Assembly (NCBI GenBank): GCA_039105265.1
Contig: JAPFFF010000203.1
Span: forward strand, 1 to 31,477
Length of the DNA: 31,477 nt
From: Tritrichomonas musculus
Taxonomy: Eukaryota; Parabasalia; Tritrichomonadida; Tritrichomonadidae
Reading direction: 5' to 3'
The notes below the pieces were generated by a model. It made no database searches. It had not been told where the DNA came from and saw only the letters and a program-made list of their open reading frames with translations. Position 1 is the first letter of the stretch; each line of letters starts with the position of its first letter. Shown piece after piece: positions 1 through 8,689 of the stretch. Both the position numbers and the translations under genes were made by a program.

Positions 1-1577
1 TTATCAATATCTTCACCAAAATAAATTTCAGAATTAGAATAATCTCGAAGTTCAGAAGTAATCTCTGGGATAATTTTATAAATGATAGGATCGCTTGATT
101 TGTATATGATCGATACAAATGATTTAAATAATAATGATTTTTTTGAAAAAGGTAGAACATTTATAAATTCAAAAAGTTTATTATAAAATTGTACGAATTT
201 TTGAATGTTTTGAATAGGATAACTTATTTCTATAACATCAATGCAATCTGATATAATTTTTTGAAAAAAAATATTATTAGAATCAAAATAACAAAGTTGA
301 TCTTGAATAAATAGAGAAATATTTTCTGAAATAAAAATTGATTTAATTTGTGAAGATAAATAACAATTTCGAAATAGATTTATTATCAAAAATGATATTT
401 TTGATTCGTATTTAAAACTTTTTGGATTTGGCAGAGTTGAATTAAAATTCTTAATAATAATACCATTAAAATAAACTTTTAAAAGAGAAAAAAATTGTTG
501 GAATTCCTGAAATGCTGCATTTAGATCTAAGTCATCCGATATATCTTGAAAAAATTTAGAAAAAAAAATTAAACTTTGAAGTTTATTAAAATTTTGAAAA
601 ACAAAATTATTAAAAGAAAAAAAATTCGAATTAATAAGATTTAAACGATATATTTCTGAATATTCACAAAAAACTCCTAATAATATGTAAAAATTAGATA
701 AAATTTTTGTTGAATTTATATTCTTTTTTAAAAGAGATAAAAAAATGAAATATAGATAAAATATATTTGGTCTTTTAGAAGGATCAATTTGAGTACATTT
801 TTCACATATTGAAATGATTTGAGTACTATACCATTTTTTTAATTTATTAAAAGAAAAAACAGTATTATTGCTTTGATTGCCATTCTCAATTTGAGGTTTT
901 TCACCTAACAATATATAATATATTAATAACCCAAGTGAATATATATCTGCACTGAACGAAAAAGGTTTTCCATTTACAATTTCTGGAGCTACATAAATAT
1001 CTGCAAATGATACTGTTGTTCCTGTGTTTTTATCGACCATTCTATCCAAATCAATGACAATTGCATTATTATCACAATCAATAATGATGTTACTTGGATT
1101 TAAATCTCTGTAAATCATATTATTTTCATGAATACGCTTAATTACAAACATTATTTCTAAAATAATGATCTTTTTATGGCTTAGTCTAAGAGACAATTCT
1201 TTGATTTTATAAAGTGGGTTGCCTTCAATATATTCAAAAACAATACATTCTTGAGAACAATAATTGACTGTTCCATATATTTTAGGTAAAAATGGATGTT
1301 GGATTTTTAAATAATTATCATATTCTCTTTTGTCAAGTTTCCCTGTTTCTTCGATATGAGCTAACTTTAATGCAAATATCTTTTCTTCTTTAAGATAATA
1401 TATCAATTTTACTGATCCTCCTGACCCAGAACCTATTGTTGTCAGGAAAAGAAAATCGCTAATATTAAATTTAACTATTGTTGGTTTGTGATTAAAAAAA
1501 TCATCAATAATATTAATTCTATTAATTCGTGAATTTAAGAAACCTTTTTGCAACAAAAGACCAGCAGCATATTTAAT

Positions 1578-1587
1578 TTTTAAATCA
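1578..1587. repeat. Target-site duplication, left copy
   Basis: TTTTAAATCA directly abuts the left TIR. An identical copy abuts the right TIR at 2971-2980. The sequence lies inside the kinase coding frame and is read as part of the codons for D-L-K. Confidence 0.85.
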
Positions 1588-1863
1588 GAAGGGTAGACAG
1601 TATTCCGTTAACAATTTTAAAAACAAAAAAATCCTCAATATTAATTTTTTCATCTATTTATTTTGATTTAAAAAATATAAACTATTTTTTAAGATATAAA
1701 TTCAATTATATGCAGAAATAATTTATAAAGTAATGAGATATATTAATTCTTATTTTTCAAAATTGAAAGCTTTACATCATTTTCCTTCAAATTTGAAATC
1801 CTTATTTTTCCAAAATGTATCATAGGAATGCAGTTTTGCAGAGTTAATACCAAAGTGTTTTTG

Positions 1864-2076
1864 CTATAGAAGGTGGTGTAAAATTTTCGCGAAGTTTTTA
1901 ACGGTGAGTTTTTCGCAATGAAGAATGATTATTTTTTTCACAATTAACAACCAAATATATGAAAAATCATACAAATTAATAGATTTATCTACAGAATTGT
2001 ACGATAATTTATTCATTATTTCATAATAATTGCATTCAAATTTATAATTATCTTCAAATTGAGTCATCTCTAGCAA
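1864..2076 (-). CDS. Coding-like remnant inside the transposon
   Basis: This 70-residue frame has natural-looking amino-acid use. Coding-like sequence continues in the same frame for about 27 codons beyond its stop (to about 1782). The region around TVKNFAKILHHLL could form a helix-turn-helix, as in a DNA-binding end of a transposase, but that is a guess. It most likely belongs to the decayed gene of the element. Confidence 0.35.
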   Translation of the reverse strand: MLEMTQFEDNYKFECNYYEIMNKLSYNSVDKSINLYDFSYIWLLIVKKIIILHCEKLTVKNFAKILHHLL

Positions 2077-2576
2077 ATGTAAGAAATTATTTACTCATTT
2101 TAATATAATTTTCTTTTTTTATAAAACATATAACTTAATAGGAAACACAATTCTTTTTTTTTTACTATTTGGTCTTGTATCTAAATTAATGAGGGTTAAT
2201 CTATATTATTTTTTATGTCATGGCGAATTACTCTATTTCTAATTATTATTAGTTTATTTTCTGTTGGCATTCAGCTTATTGTATTTCATATAAGAATTTA
2301 ATCTGAAAAAAAAAAAAAAAAAATAACAATTTATTGTTTTAATAAATAATTAGCTTTAAATATTTCTAATTTTTCAATTCTTATTTATAAATTTCATATG
2401 TTGTATTATGATCAATTATGCAATTTGCTAAAATAAATCATTCAGAGTCACTTTTTTGGTAAATCTTCATGATTAAAAATGATTTTCTATATCAAATTTG
2501 TTAGTTATCAAAATTATTTTTTATTTTAAATTATTGAATGAAAGAAATTAAAAGAAAAATGGTGACTTCCATCACA

Positions 2577-2738
2577 TTAATCTTTTTCTTCAATGTCTTT
2601 GATGATGCTTCGAACTCTATCCTCTTCATTGTCTTGTTCATCATCAGAATCTTCGGGTTGTATATTTGTACTAGCTTTTACTTTACTTTCTTCAACTTCA
2701 ATTATTAAAGTTGATGGAGTTTGAGAACGCGTAATCAT
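2577..2738 (-). CDS. Small acidic ORF inside the kinase-inserted transposon
   Basis: This is a 53-codon ATG-to-TAA frame, rich in Glu and Asp with a run such as EDSDDEQDNEED, followed by a helix-like end (RSIIKDIEEKD). Its composition looks coding, unlike the surrounding AT-rich DNA. It is oriented like the other coding-like stretch in the element (1864-2076), so the two could be parts of one old element gene. I recognise no family and assign no function. Confidence 0.35.
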   Translation of the reverse strand: MITRSQTPSTLIIEVEESKVKASTNIQPEDSDDEQDNEEDRVRSIIKDIEEKD

Positions 2739-2970
2739 CTAACTGAATTGAACATTAAAAAAAAATATTCACAATTTTCCTGAAAGGTCAATATTTTTAT
2801 GACGACGATCAATAAATCATAGAATTAATTATTATTATTAAAATAGATATATCTTAATTTTTACCGTTAAAATTTATATTAAAGAATATATTTATAATTA
2901 TTATGAAATATATTTTATTATAGCAAAGTTATAGAAAATACCTTTGATAGGAAAAGACTGTCTACCCTTC

Positions 2971-2980
2971 TTTTAAATCA
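2971..2980. repeat. Target-site duplication, right copy
   Basis: TTTTAAATCA is identical to 1578-1587. Being perfect, it suggests the insertion is fairly recent. Confidence 0.85.
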
Positions 2981-3508
2981 ATCAACTTTTTGGGCAAAAT
3001 ATCATGCAAATATAAATCTTCAATTGTATTTGGAAAATAATTTAAAAAAGAAGAAATCATATTATCATTATAATTGATAGTTTCTAATGCCAAAGTCTTT
3101 TTTTTATGTTTAAATACAATTTTTATGTTTTCATAATCTCTCACAAATAATGTTTGAAAATCTTTTTTTTTGAGATAGTCAATAATTGCTTCACCATATG
3201 ATATTGGAATAAAAGCCAATACATCATCAACACATAAAACGCATAAAAAATTATTTACTCCAGATGGTTGAATATCAAAAATGAAATATTTGTTATTACA
3301 TTTTCTCGTAAAAAATGACATAACATCATCATTGTTTTCTGAGAAAAGGAATTGGAAATTCCGAATTTTATTTTGAAAATAGGAATGATTCATTTGAAAT
3401 AGCAAATTGGAGAACGATAATTTTACTATAGAAATAAAAAAACCCAGATTACGGTTACATTAAAAAAATAAAAACGTTTAAAATCTCTCAAATTTTATTT
3501 GAAAATAG

Positions 3509-3848
3509 TTAAGGTACAATTCTCATACGTTACGTAACCGCAATTTTTTTTGACACAAAAAGACATGTTAAATGAATTTTTTTATTATAATTATTATAAA
3601 TAAAAAACAAAATAAAAACAAAAAAATAAATTAAAAATAAAACAAAAAAAATAAATTAAAAAATAAATTAAAACTACCAAATTGAAAAATTTTAACTTGA
3701 CTTTTTTCAATTACTTATTTTTAGAAAATAAAGCTCTGAATTTCAAATCTGACACTCATTCAAAAATAAACTTTTTCTGAGAGGTGCGCTTTCACAAAAT
3801 TTTAACGTAATCCTTCTCAATATTTAACGTATGAGAATTGTACCTTAA
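3509..3848. mobile_element. Short MITE-like element with 24-bp perfect TIRs
   Basis: The sequence at 3509-3532, beginning TTAAGGTACAATTC, is the exact inverse complement of 3825-3848. The interior is AT-rich and A-rich (3600-3680) with no coding frame. The ends fit either a TTAA duplication (piggyBac-like target) or a TA duplication (mariner/Tc1-like, with TIRs starting AGGTAC at 3512 and ending at 3845). The left TIR contains the palindrome GTTACGTAAC (3530-3539), partly outside the match. It lies between the kinase start and the end of the Sel1 gene. Confidence 0.75.
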
Positions 3849-3960
3849 TATTTATTACAAGTATATTCATGCGAAAAATCACAATCAAATATATTTAATA
3901 TAATATCTCTTAGAGTTTAAAATATAAAAAAATTCTTTTTTATTAAAATGCATTTACAAA

Positions 3961-6486
3961 TTATTCAAAATATTTATCAGCATCTGGGCATCCTTGATCT
4001 GCTGCCATTTTTATATATCTTTCTGCTTCTTTTTTATCAGCTGGGATTCCGTCACCAGTGTCCAGCATCCTTCCATAATTGAACATTGCTTCGACACACC
4101 CTTTTTCAGCAGACATTTTAAAATATCTCGCTGCCTCATTCTTGTCAACAGCAACGCCGACACCGCTTTGCAACATCAGGCCAAAATTATTCATTGATTC
4201 ACTTTGTCCCATTTCAGCAGCCATTTTGTAATAAACGGCCGCCTTTTTCATATCAACAGAGACTCCGTAACCGTTTTCCAACATCACTGCAAAATTGTTC
4301 ATTGCGTCAGCATCGCCATTTTCAGCAGCCAACTTGTAGTAATGCGCAGATTGTTTGATTTCATTTTTATTAAAAAGTAACAAGGCAAGATTGAACATCC
4401 CTTTGACACTTCCTTTATCAGCTGCCATTTTGTAGTACTTTCTGGCTTCGTCGATGTCAACGGGGACGCCTTCTCCATCTTCAAGCATCATTGCATAATT
4501 GTACATCGCATCGATGTCGCCGTTATCAGCTGCCATTTTGTAGTATTTAGCGGCTTCTTCTTTGTTCTCTGGAATTCCGTCTCCGTTGTCAAGAATCAGT
4601 GCGTAATTGTACATCGCTTTTGGAAGGTTCTGGTCAGCTGCCATTTTGATATAACGAGCTGATTCTTCTTTGTCAAAAGGAACTCCTTCTCCTGCATCAA
4701 GCATCACTCCGTAACTATTCAAAGCAGACGCTTCTCCTTCATCAGCTGCCATTTTAACATACGTTGCAGCTTCTTCATTTCTGTGCTCTTTAGACAGCAT
4801 CATGCCGTAGTTGTATATCGCTTGAACATTCCCTTTTTCAGCTGCCATTTTGAAGTATCTTTTGGCTTCTTCGTTGTCAACTTCAACTCCATCTCCGTCT
4901 CTCAATTTAATGCCTTGTTTATTCAGTGATTCAGCATCTTCTTCATTCGATGCTGCAGTTATCTCTGTACTCAGCAAATTCAAATATTTGTCACTTTTTT
5001 CAATACCATTAATATTGGCATTTTCAAAGAGCTTTTTCGCTTCATTATCGTCTCTTTCACATCCTTGTCCTTTGTAGATCTGCTTGCCTAGCTCATACAT
5101 CGCTTCACCGCATCCTTTCTCACTGCATTTGCTTAGTAATGCAAACGATTGATCATATTTTTTTTGCTTCTTGCATATTTTGGCAAAGAGAGTAACAACT
5201 GTCATGTTCTTCAAATGATGGTAACTCTTCAGAATTTTCTCTGCTTCAGGGAGATTTTGCTCAATAACGTCTCCTTTAATAAGCATCCGACAATATGCAA
5301 TCGCTCCATCAACGCTTCCCTGATCGGCGGCCATTTTGAAGTAGCGAGAAGCTTCCTCGCCGTTGGCAGGAACATCTTCACCAAGAGTCAAAAGAGAGCC
5401 GTATTTGCACATTGATTCGACGTGTCCCTCGTCAGCCGCCATTTTGAAATAACGGGCACTTTCAACTTTGTCCGCAGAGACACCTTCTCCATCTGACAGC
5501 ATTGAACCATATTCAAACATTGCCTCAACGACGCCTTCATCAGCTGCCATTTTCATGTATCTCGCAGCTTCTTCTTTGTCAGGTGGAACGCCGGTTCCGC
5601 TTCGCAACATTTTCCCAATGTGAAGCATGCCAGCTTTATTCCCTTGATCAGCTGCAATTTTGTAGTACTTGGCTGCTTCTTCATGGTCAACTGGAAGACC
5701 ATCGCCAGTATCATGCATTTGTGCATAATTGAACGACGCTTGCGCATTGCCATCATCGGATGCCTGCTTGAAAAGTCGGGCTGCTTCTTCTTTGTCAACT
5801 TCAACTCCAATTCCATCTCTCAATTTAATGCCTTGTTCGTTCAATGATTCAGCTTCTCCTTCATTCAGTGTTGCTGTTAGTTCTGGGTTGTCGGCACTTT
5901 TTTGGTCCAATAAATTCAAATATTTGTCACTTTTTTCAATACCATTATTTTTGGCATTTTCAAAGAGTTTTTTCGCTTCATTATCGTCTTTTTCACATCC
6001 TTGTCCTTTGTAGATCTGCTTGCCTAGCTCATACATCGCTTCACTGCATCCTTTCTCACTGCATTTGCTTAGTAATGCAAACGATTGATCATATTTTTTC
6101 TGCTTCTTGCATATTTTGGCAAAGAGAGTAACAACTGTCATGTTCTTCAAATGATGGTAACTCTTCAGAATTTTCTCTGCTTCAGGAAGATTTTGTTCTA
6201 TAATGTCTCCTTTAATTAACATTCGACAATAGTAAATCGCTGCTTCAACACATCCACCATCAACAGAACTTTGTAAATATTTAACAGCAATTTCTGTATT
6301 TCGGGGAAAGTTTTGGGTCCCTTCAACTAAACATTGTCCTATTTCAAATTGTTTCGTTGAATCTTTTTCTGCTTTTTCAACTAGAGTTTGACAATCTTTA
6401 TCTAGTAGCTCATATTCATCTGACGGATATATAAATGAATTTTTTGCCTTTTTTTTGGAAGATTTATCTTTTCTTTTTTTCCACAT
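3961..6486 (-). CDS. Sel1-repeat (SLR) protein, 841 residues
   Basis: After a lysine-rich start (MWKKRKDKSSKKKAK) the protein is a solenoid of Sel1-like repeats. At least 13 clear units of about 36 residues follow the pattern EEAARYFKMAADxGxxxAMxNYGxML-(D/S)-G-GVPxD. The repeats sit in two blocks, each preceded by a divergent ~100-residue unit (YCRMLIKGD...KKYDQSFALLSKCSEKG). Sel1 solenoids are protein-interaction scaffolds; no catalytic domain and no signal peptide is seen, so a cytosolic adaptor role is inferred. The divergent unit and its flank occur twice with near-identical DNA (about 4870-5310 and 5790-6245), a recent internal duplication. An initiator-like TCATA lies 4 bases before the ATG. 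Frame is intact throughout. Confidence 0.92.
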   Translation of the reverse strand: MWKKRKDKSSKKKAKNSFIYPSDEYELLDKDCQTLVEKAEKDSTKQFEIGQCLVEGTQNFPRNTEIAVKYLQSSVDGGCVEAAIYYCRMLIKGDIIEQNLPEAEKILKSYHHLKNMTVVTLFAKICKKQKKYDQSFALLSKCSEKGCSEAMYELGKQIYKGQGCEKDDNEAKKLFENAKNNGIEKSDKYLNLLDQKSADNPELTATLNEGEAESLNEQGIKLRDGIGVEVDKEEAARLFKQASDDGNAQASFNYAQMHDTGDGLPVDHEEAAKYYKIAADQGNKAGMLHIGKMLRSGTGVPPDKEEAARYMKMAADEGVVEAMFEYGSMLSDGEGVSADKVESARYFKMAADEGHVESMCKYGSLLTLGEDVPANGEEASRYFKMAADQGSVDGAIAYCRMLIKGDVIEQNLPEAEKILKSYHHLKNMTVVTLFAKICKKQKKYDQSFALLSKCSEKGCGEAMYELGKQIYKGQGCERDDNEAKKLFENANINGIEKSDKYLNLLSTEITAASNEEDAESLNKQGIKLRDGDGVEVDNEEAKRYFKMAAEKGNVQAIYNYGMMLSKEHRNEEAATYVKMAADEGEASALNSYGVMLDAGEGVPFDKEESARYIKMAADQNLPKAMYNYALILDNGDGIPENKEEAAKYYKMAADNGDIDAMYNYAMMLEDGEGVPVDIDEARKYYKMAADKGSVKGMFNLALLLFNKNEIKQSAHYYKLAAENGDADAMNNFAVMLENGYGVSVDMKKAAVYYKMAAEMGQSESMNNFGLMLQSGVGVAVDKNEAARYFKMSAEKGCVEAMFNYGRMLDTGDGIPADKKEAERYIKMAADQGCPDADKYFE
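4870..5310. repeat. Internal duplication in the Sel1 gene, copy 1
   Basis: Matches 5790-6245 almost base for base over long runs, for example the stretch from the AKICKKQKKYDQSF codons through LYKGQG. The offset is 936 bp in the core and 918 bp near the low end because of an 18-bp length difference. The amino-acid differences are few (S/G, K/R, I/V). Confidence 0.85.
5790..6245. repeat. Internal duplication in the Sel1 gene, copy 2
   Basis: Partner of 4870-5310. Near identity at silent sites suggests recent unequal exchange or gene conversion within the gene. Confidence 0.85.
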
Positions 6487-6487
6487 T

Positions 6488-6492
6488 TATGA
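6488..6492 (-). promoter_or_regulatory. Candidate initiator (Inr) of the Sel1 gene
   Basis: On the minus strand TCATA lies directly before the ATG (6486), giving a leader of about 4 bases. Trichomonad promoters use a TCA-Py-(T/A) initiator at the transcription start and very short leaders. The motif is short, so the match alone is weak. Confidence 0.4.
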
Positions 6493-6683
6493 AAGTTTTT
6501 TTTGTGAAGATAAAAATAAAACGATTAAATTTCATTCAAATAACAAATATAATAAAAATGGAAATATCTACATATTTGTATGATATAATAATAAAATATT
6601 TTATCAATCTATTTATATTTAATAATATATTTAATAATATATTTAATAATATATTTAATAATATATTTAATAATATATTTAAT

Positions 6684-7227
6684 AAGGCTACAAAAAAATT
6701 GCATTCAAAAAAGCCCCCACTTTTTGAGAGAGTAGAAATTTCTTAAAAAATGGATAGAATGATAATAAAGAAAAATTAATATGAAAATATTTATAATAAA
6801 AAAGATAAATAAAAGCTAAAAATAAGAAAACTGAGTATATGTGTAAAAATTTTAGAAATATCGAATGATAATTAAGAAAATTGTTAAAATTAAGAATCCT
6901 CGCTACGCTGCGGTTTGTAGAATCAACGCATAATGGGGGCTACGCCCCCATTCGTCCAATATTTTTGCGGAGCCTCAGCTCCGCAAAAATATTGGTCGCT
7001 CCCTTTCGGGCCAGGCCCCCCCTAGCCCCCCAAGGGGGGAAGCCCTCCGGGTGTCAGCCCTTCGTTCGCTCGAGTTTTGGTTCCTTGTTGTGTTCTGGAA
7101 ATGAAATAGCTCTTTTTTACTTCTAAAAATTTTTATCTTCTTGAGCCAAACCGTTTTATTTTTACTTATTTGGACATATTCCCAGAAAAAGTGGGGGCTT
7201 TTTTGAATGAATCTTTTTTTTAGCCTT
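6684..7227. mobile_element. 544-bp inverted-repeat element nested in the satellite
   Basis: The ends are inverted repeats of about 45 bp: AAGGCTA, an A-run, then ATTCAAAAAAGCCCCCAC and TTTTT on the left (6684-6728), with the complement on the right (about 7180-7227). A few mismatches occur (for example CAAAAAAATTG against AAAAAAAAGATT). The flanking DNA is 12-bp satellite, so the duplication is ambiguous: TTAATA with TIRs starting AGGCTA, or TAAT with TIRs starting AAGGCTA. No transposase is encoded, so it is a MITE-like element. The middle holds a GC-rich hairpin cluster (about 6895-7085). Confidence 0.75.
6895..7085. repeat. GC-rich cluster of perfect hairpins inside the element
   Basis: This ~190-bp block is strongly GC-rich amid DNA of very low GC. 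It contains AATGGGGGC-TAC-GCCCCCATT (6932-6952), a perfect 18-bp-arm hairpin with loop CTCA (6956-6995, arms beginning CCAATATTTTTGCGGAGC) and CCCCCCAAGGGGGG (7026-7039). Short motifs such as CTCGCTACGCTGCGG, CCCTTTCGGG and CTTCGTTCGCTCGAG also occur. Such stem-loop motifs resemble the mobile GC clusters known from some organelle genomes. No convincing protein is encoded; an open frame there (6881-7126) is a by-product of composition. Confidence 0.8.
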
Positions 7228-7511
7228 TAATAATATATTTAATAATATATTTAATAATATATTTAATAATATATTTAATAATATATTTAATAATATATTT
7301 AATAATATATTTAATAATATATTTAATAATATATTTAATAATATATTTAATAATATATTTAATAATATATTTAATAATATATTTAATAATATATTTAATA
7401 ATATATTTAATAATATATTTAATAATATATTTAATAATATATTTATATATTATTAATTTATATAGAAGTTAATTGTTTCATTTAAACTAGAAAAATTTAC
7501 ATTTTTATTCA

Positions 7512-8689
7512 ATGCTAAAAAGCAAGGGCCAAACACCATATACTCAAAACGGAAGCCCAATTACATTTGATATACGTGATGAGCTTGAAAGAGCCAGTGA
7601 TGACAGTGATCAGGTCGAAATAAAATTTACATCTCAAAATATTAAAATTCATTTTTATCAATTATGCAAATACTCCCTACTTATTGAAAAAGAATATCAA
7701 AGATTTGATATTGAAGGGCGTTTATCACACAATATCAAAGAATTTCAAAAGAATTATAATATTCAAGAAACAAGTCTCATCACTTTTTTCAATATTTTGA
7801 AAGAAGGAAAAGTTCAAATAATGTCTAACCAATTTCGTGATCTTTTCAAACTTTCTGAGCTTTTCAAAGTTAAATTTCTTCAATCTTTTCTCGAAAGATA
7901 TTCAAAAGAACATTTCAATGACATTGATTACATTGTAAACATGATTCTTTCTTCTGTTTCAGAGACACAAAATGATAATTTACAATGCGATGAGTTTTCA
8001 AATGATATGGAAAGACAATTATCAAGCAAAATTGAAAAATGTCTTCAAAACGAAAATTTTGGAGATTTGCCAATTTCAGTAATTTATCGAGTCATTAAAA
8101 GGAGCGATCAGAAAAGGATATCAAGCAATGATTTATACAAATTTATAGCTAAGTCAATTGACAGAAGATATTTGCTATTTTCATTTCTAAATATTGAAGA
8201 ATTGTCAGAAGATAATTTCAATGATTTATGTAATAATTATATCAAAAGAAAAGGAACAAGCGAAAGCTGTTTTTATGACTGCTTGCCAATCAATTTGATC
8301 TATATTAAACAGTTGAGAGATGATCAGAAAATTCAAGCAAAAATTGAAAACGAGAAGCTAATGATCGATATTGAAAATCTTAATTCTCAAGTTTCAAAAT
8401 TGGTAAGTGAAAATAAAAAATTGTCACTTACAGTTTCAACTCTCGTAAATGAAAAGCAAAAGTTGAAAGAACAAAATGATGAATTAACTAAAATCTATAA
8501 AAATATACCTCCTCATATTCAGGCACAAATAGAAAGAAGCAAACAATTGGCTCAAAATGAGAAAAAAACAATCGAACTTGTTGAAAAAGAAGAACATGTT
8601 GATCTGCAAGCTATTAAAGTGGTATTAGCAACCTTTGAAAAGAAACTTAAGCAAACATCTTCCTCTATTTTATTTTATATTAAAATAAG
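7512..8689 (+). CDS. N-terminal part of an ankyrin-family protein (BTB-like region plus coiled coil)
   Basis: The frame from ATG 7512 stays open to a stop at 8703-8705. Residues about 30-130 (VEIKFTSQNIKIHFYQLCKYS ... LSELFKVKFLQSFLERY) have the look of a BTB/POZ-like fold. Residues about 270-345 are a coiled coil rich in Glu, Lys and Leu (QAKIENEKLMIDIENLNSQVSKL and onward). The last ~20 residues (SSSILFYIKIRHCCI) look like read-through into AT-rich DNA. The first ankyrin repeat begins at 8690 in a different frame (+2), so an intron, a frameshift or decay separates them. Related trichomonad proteins have this N-terminus followed by ankyrin repeats. Whether the locus makes a full protein is open. 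Confidence 0.7.

Larger units (their letters stand above)
1588..2970. mobile_element. Non-autonomous or decayed DNA transposon with 14-bp TIRs inside a kinase gene
   Basis: The ends are perfect 14-bp inverted repeats, GAAGGGTAGACAGT at 1588-1601 and its complement at 2957-2970, with weaker similarity continuing inward (TTCC). They are flanked by the 10-bp direct repeat TTTTAAATCA. The ends can equally be read as 15-bp TIRs with an 8-bp duplication. A duplication of 8-10 bp fits hAT or Mutator-like (MULE) transposons; MULEs are known in Trichomonas. Inside, coding-like stretches all lie on the minus strand: a 53-codon acidic ORF (2577-2738) and a 70-codon ORF (1864-2076) with coding-like sequence after it. 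No transposase catalytic core is recognisable, so it is likely a decayed or non-autonomous copy. There is an A17-18 run near 2307-2323. Confidence 0.8.
1..3393 (-). pseudogene. TKL-like protein kinase gene split by a DNA transposon, 3' end off the window
   Basis: The gene reads right to left: 3393-2971, then 1577-1, with a transposon (1588-2970) between. The 5' part begins at ATG 3393 and encodes 141 residues of an unrecognised N-terminal domain. In the presence of the insertion it stops two codons into the element. The 3' part is open for 525 codons to the window edge. It shows a glycine loop (GSGSGG, near 1420), the beta-3 lysine in FALKLAHIE, a catalytic loop YRDLNPSN (near 1090-1115), DLD in place of DFG (near 1040) and APE (APEIV). 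About 240 further residues lack a domain I recognise. The two parts join in the same frame (LIDLK then IKYAAG), so the host gene was at least 666 codons before insertion. The catalytic-loop lysine is asparagine here and DFG is DLD, so activity is uncertain. Kinase identity is firm; the TKL subgroup is an inference from trichomonad kinomes. Confidence 0.85.
6621..7444. repeat. 12-bp satellite (AATAATATATTT)n split by an inserted element
   Basis: There are five perfect copies at 6621-6680 and eighteen perfect copies at 7229-7444. They are the same unit in the same orientation and are separated only by the element at 6684-7227. The array lies between the divergent starts of the Sel1 gene and the ankyrin gene. 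The unit is a multiple of three and reads open in some frames (I-F-N-N), but nothing supports translation. Confidence 0.95.

Noticed and set aside
1588-2970. The kinase insertion as an intron
   Set aside because: No GT at the 5' border or AG at the 3' border and no trichomonad intron signals; TIRs and a target duplication explain it as a transposon.
4850-6131. Several plus-strand open frames over the Sel1 gene
   Set aside because: They are opposite-strand shadows of the Sel1 codons.
6435-6746. Plus-strand frame containing I-F-N-N repeats
   Set aside because: It is a read-through of the 12-bp satellite and overlaps the Sel1 gene start and the element end.
6881-7126. An 81-codon open frame across the GC-rich block
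   Set aside because: Its length follows from GC-rich composition and hairpins; the residues (many Arg, Pro, Ser) resemble no protein, and it overlaps perfect palindromes.
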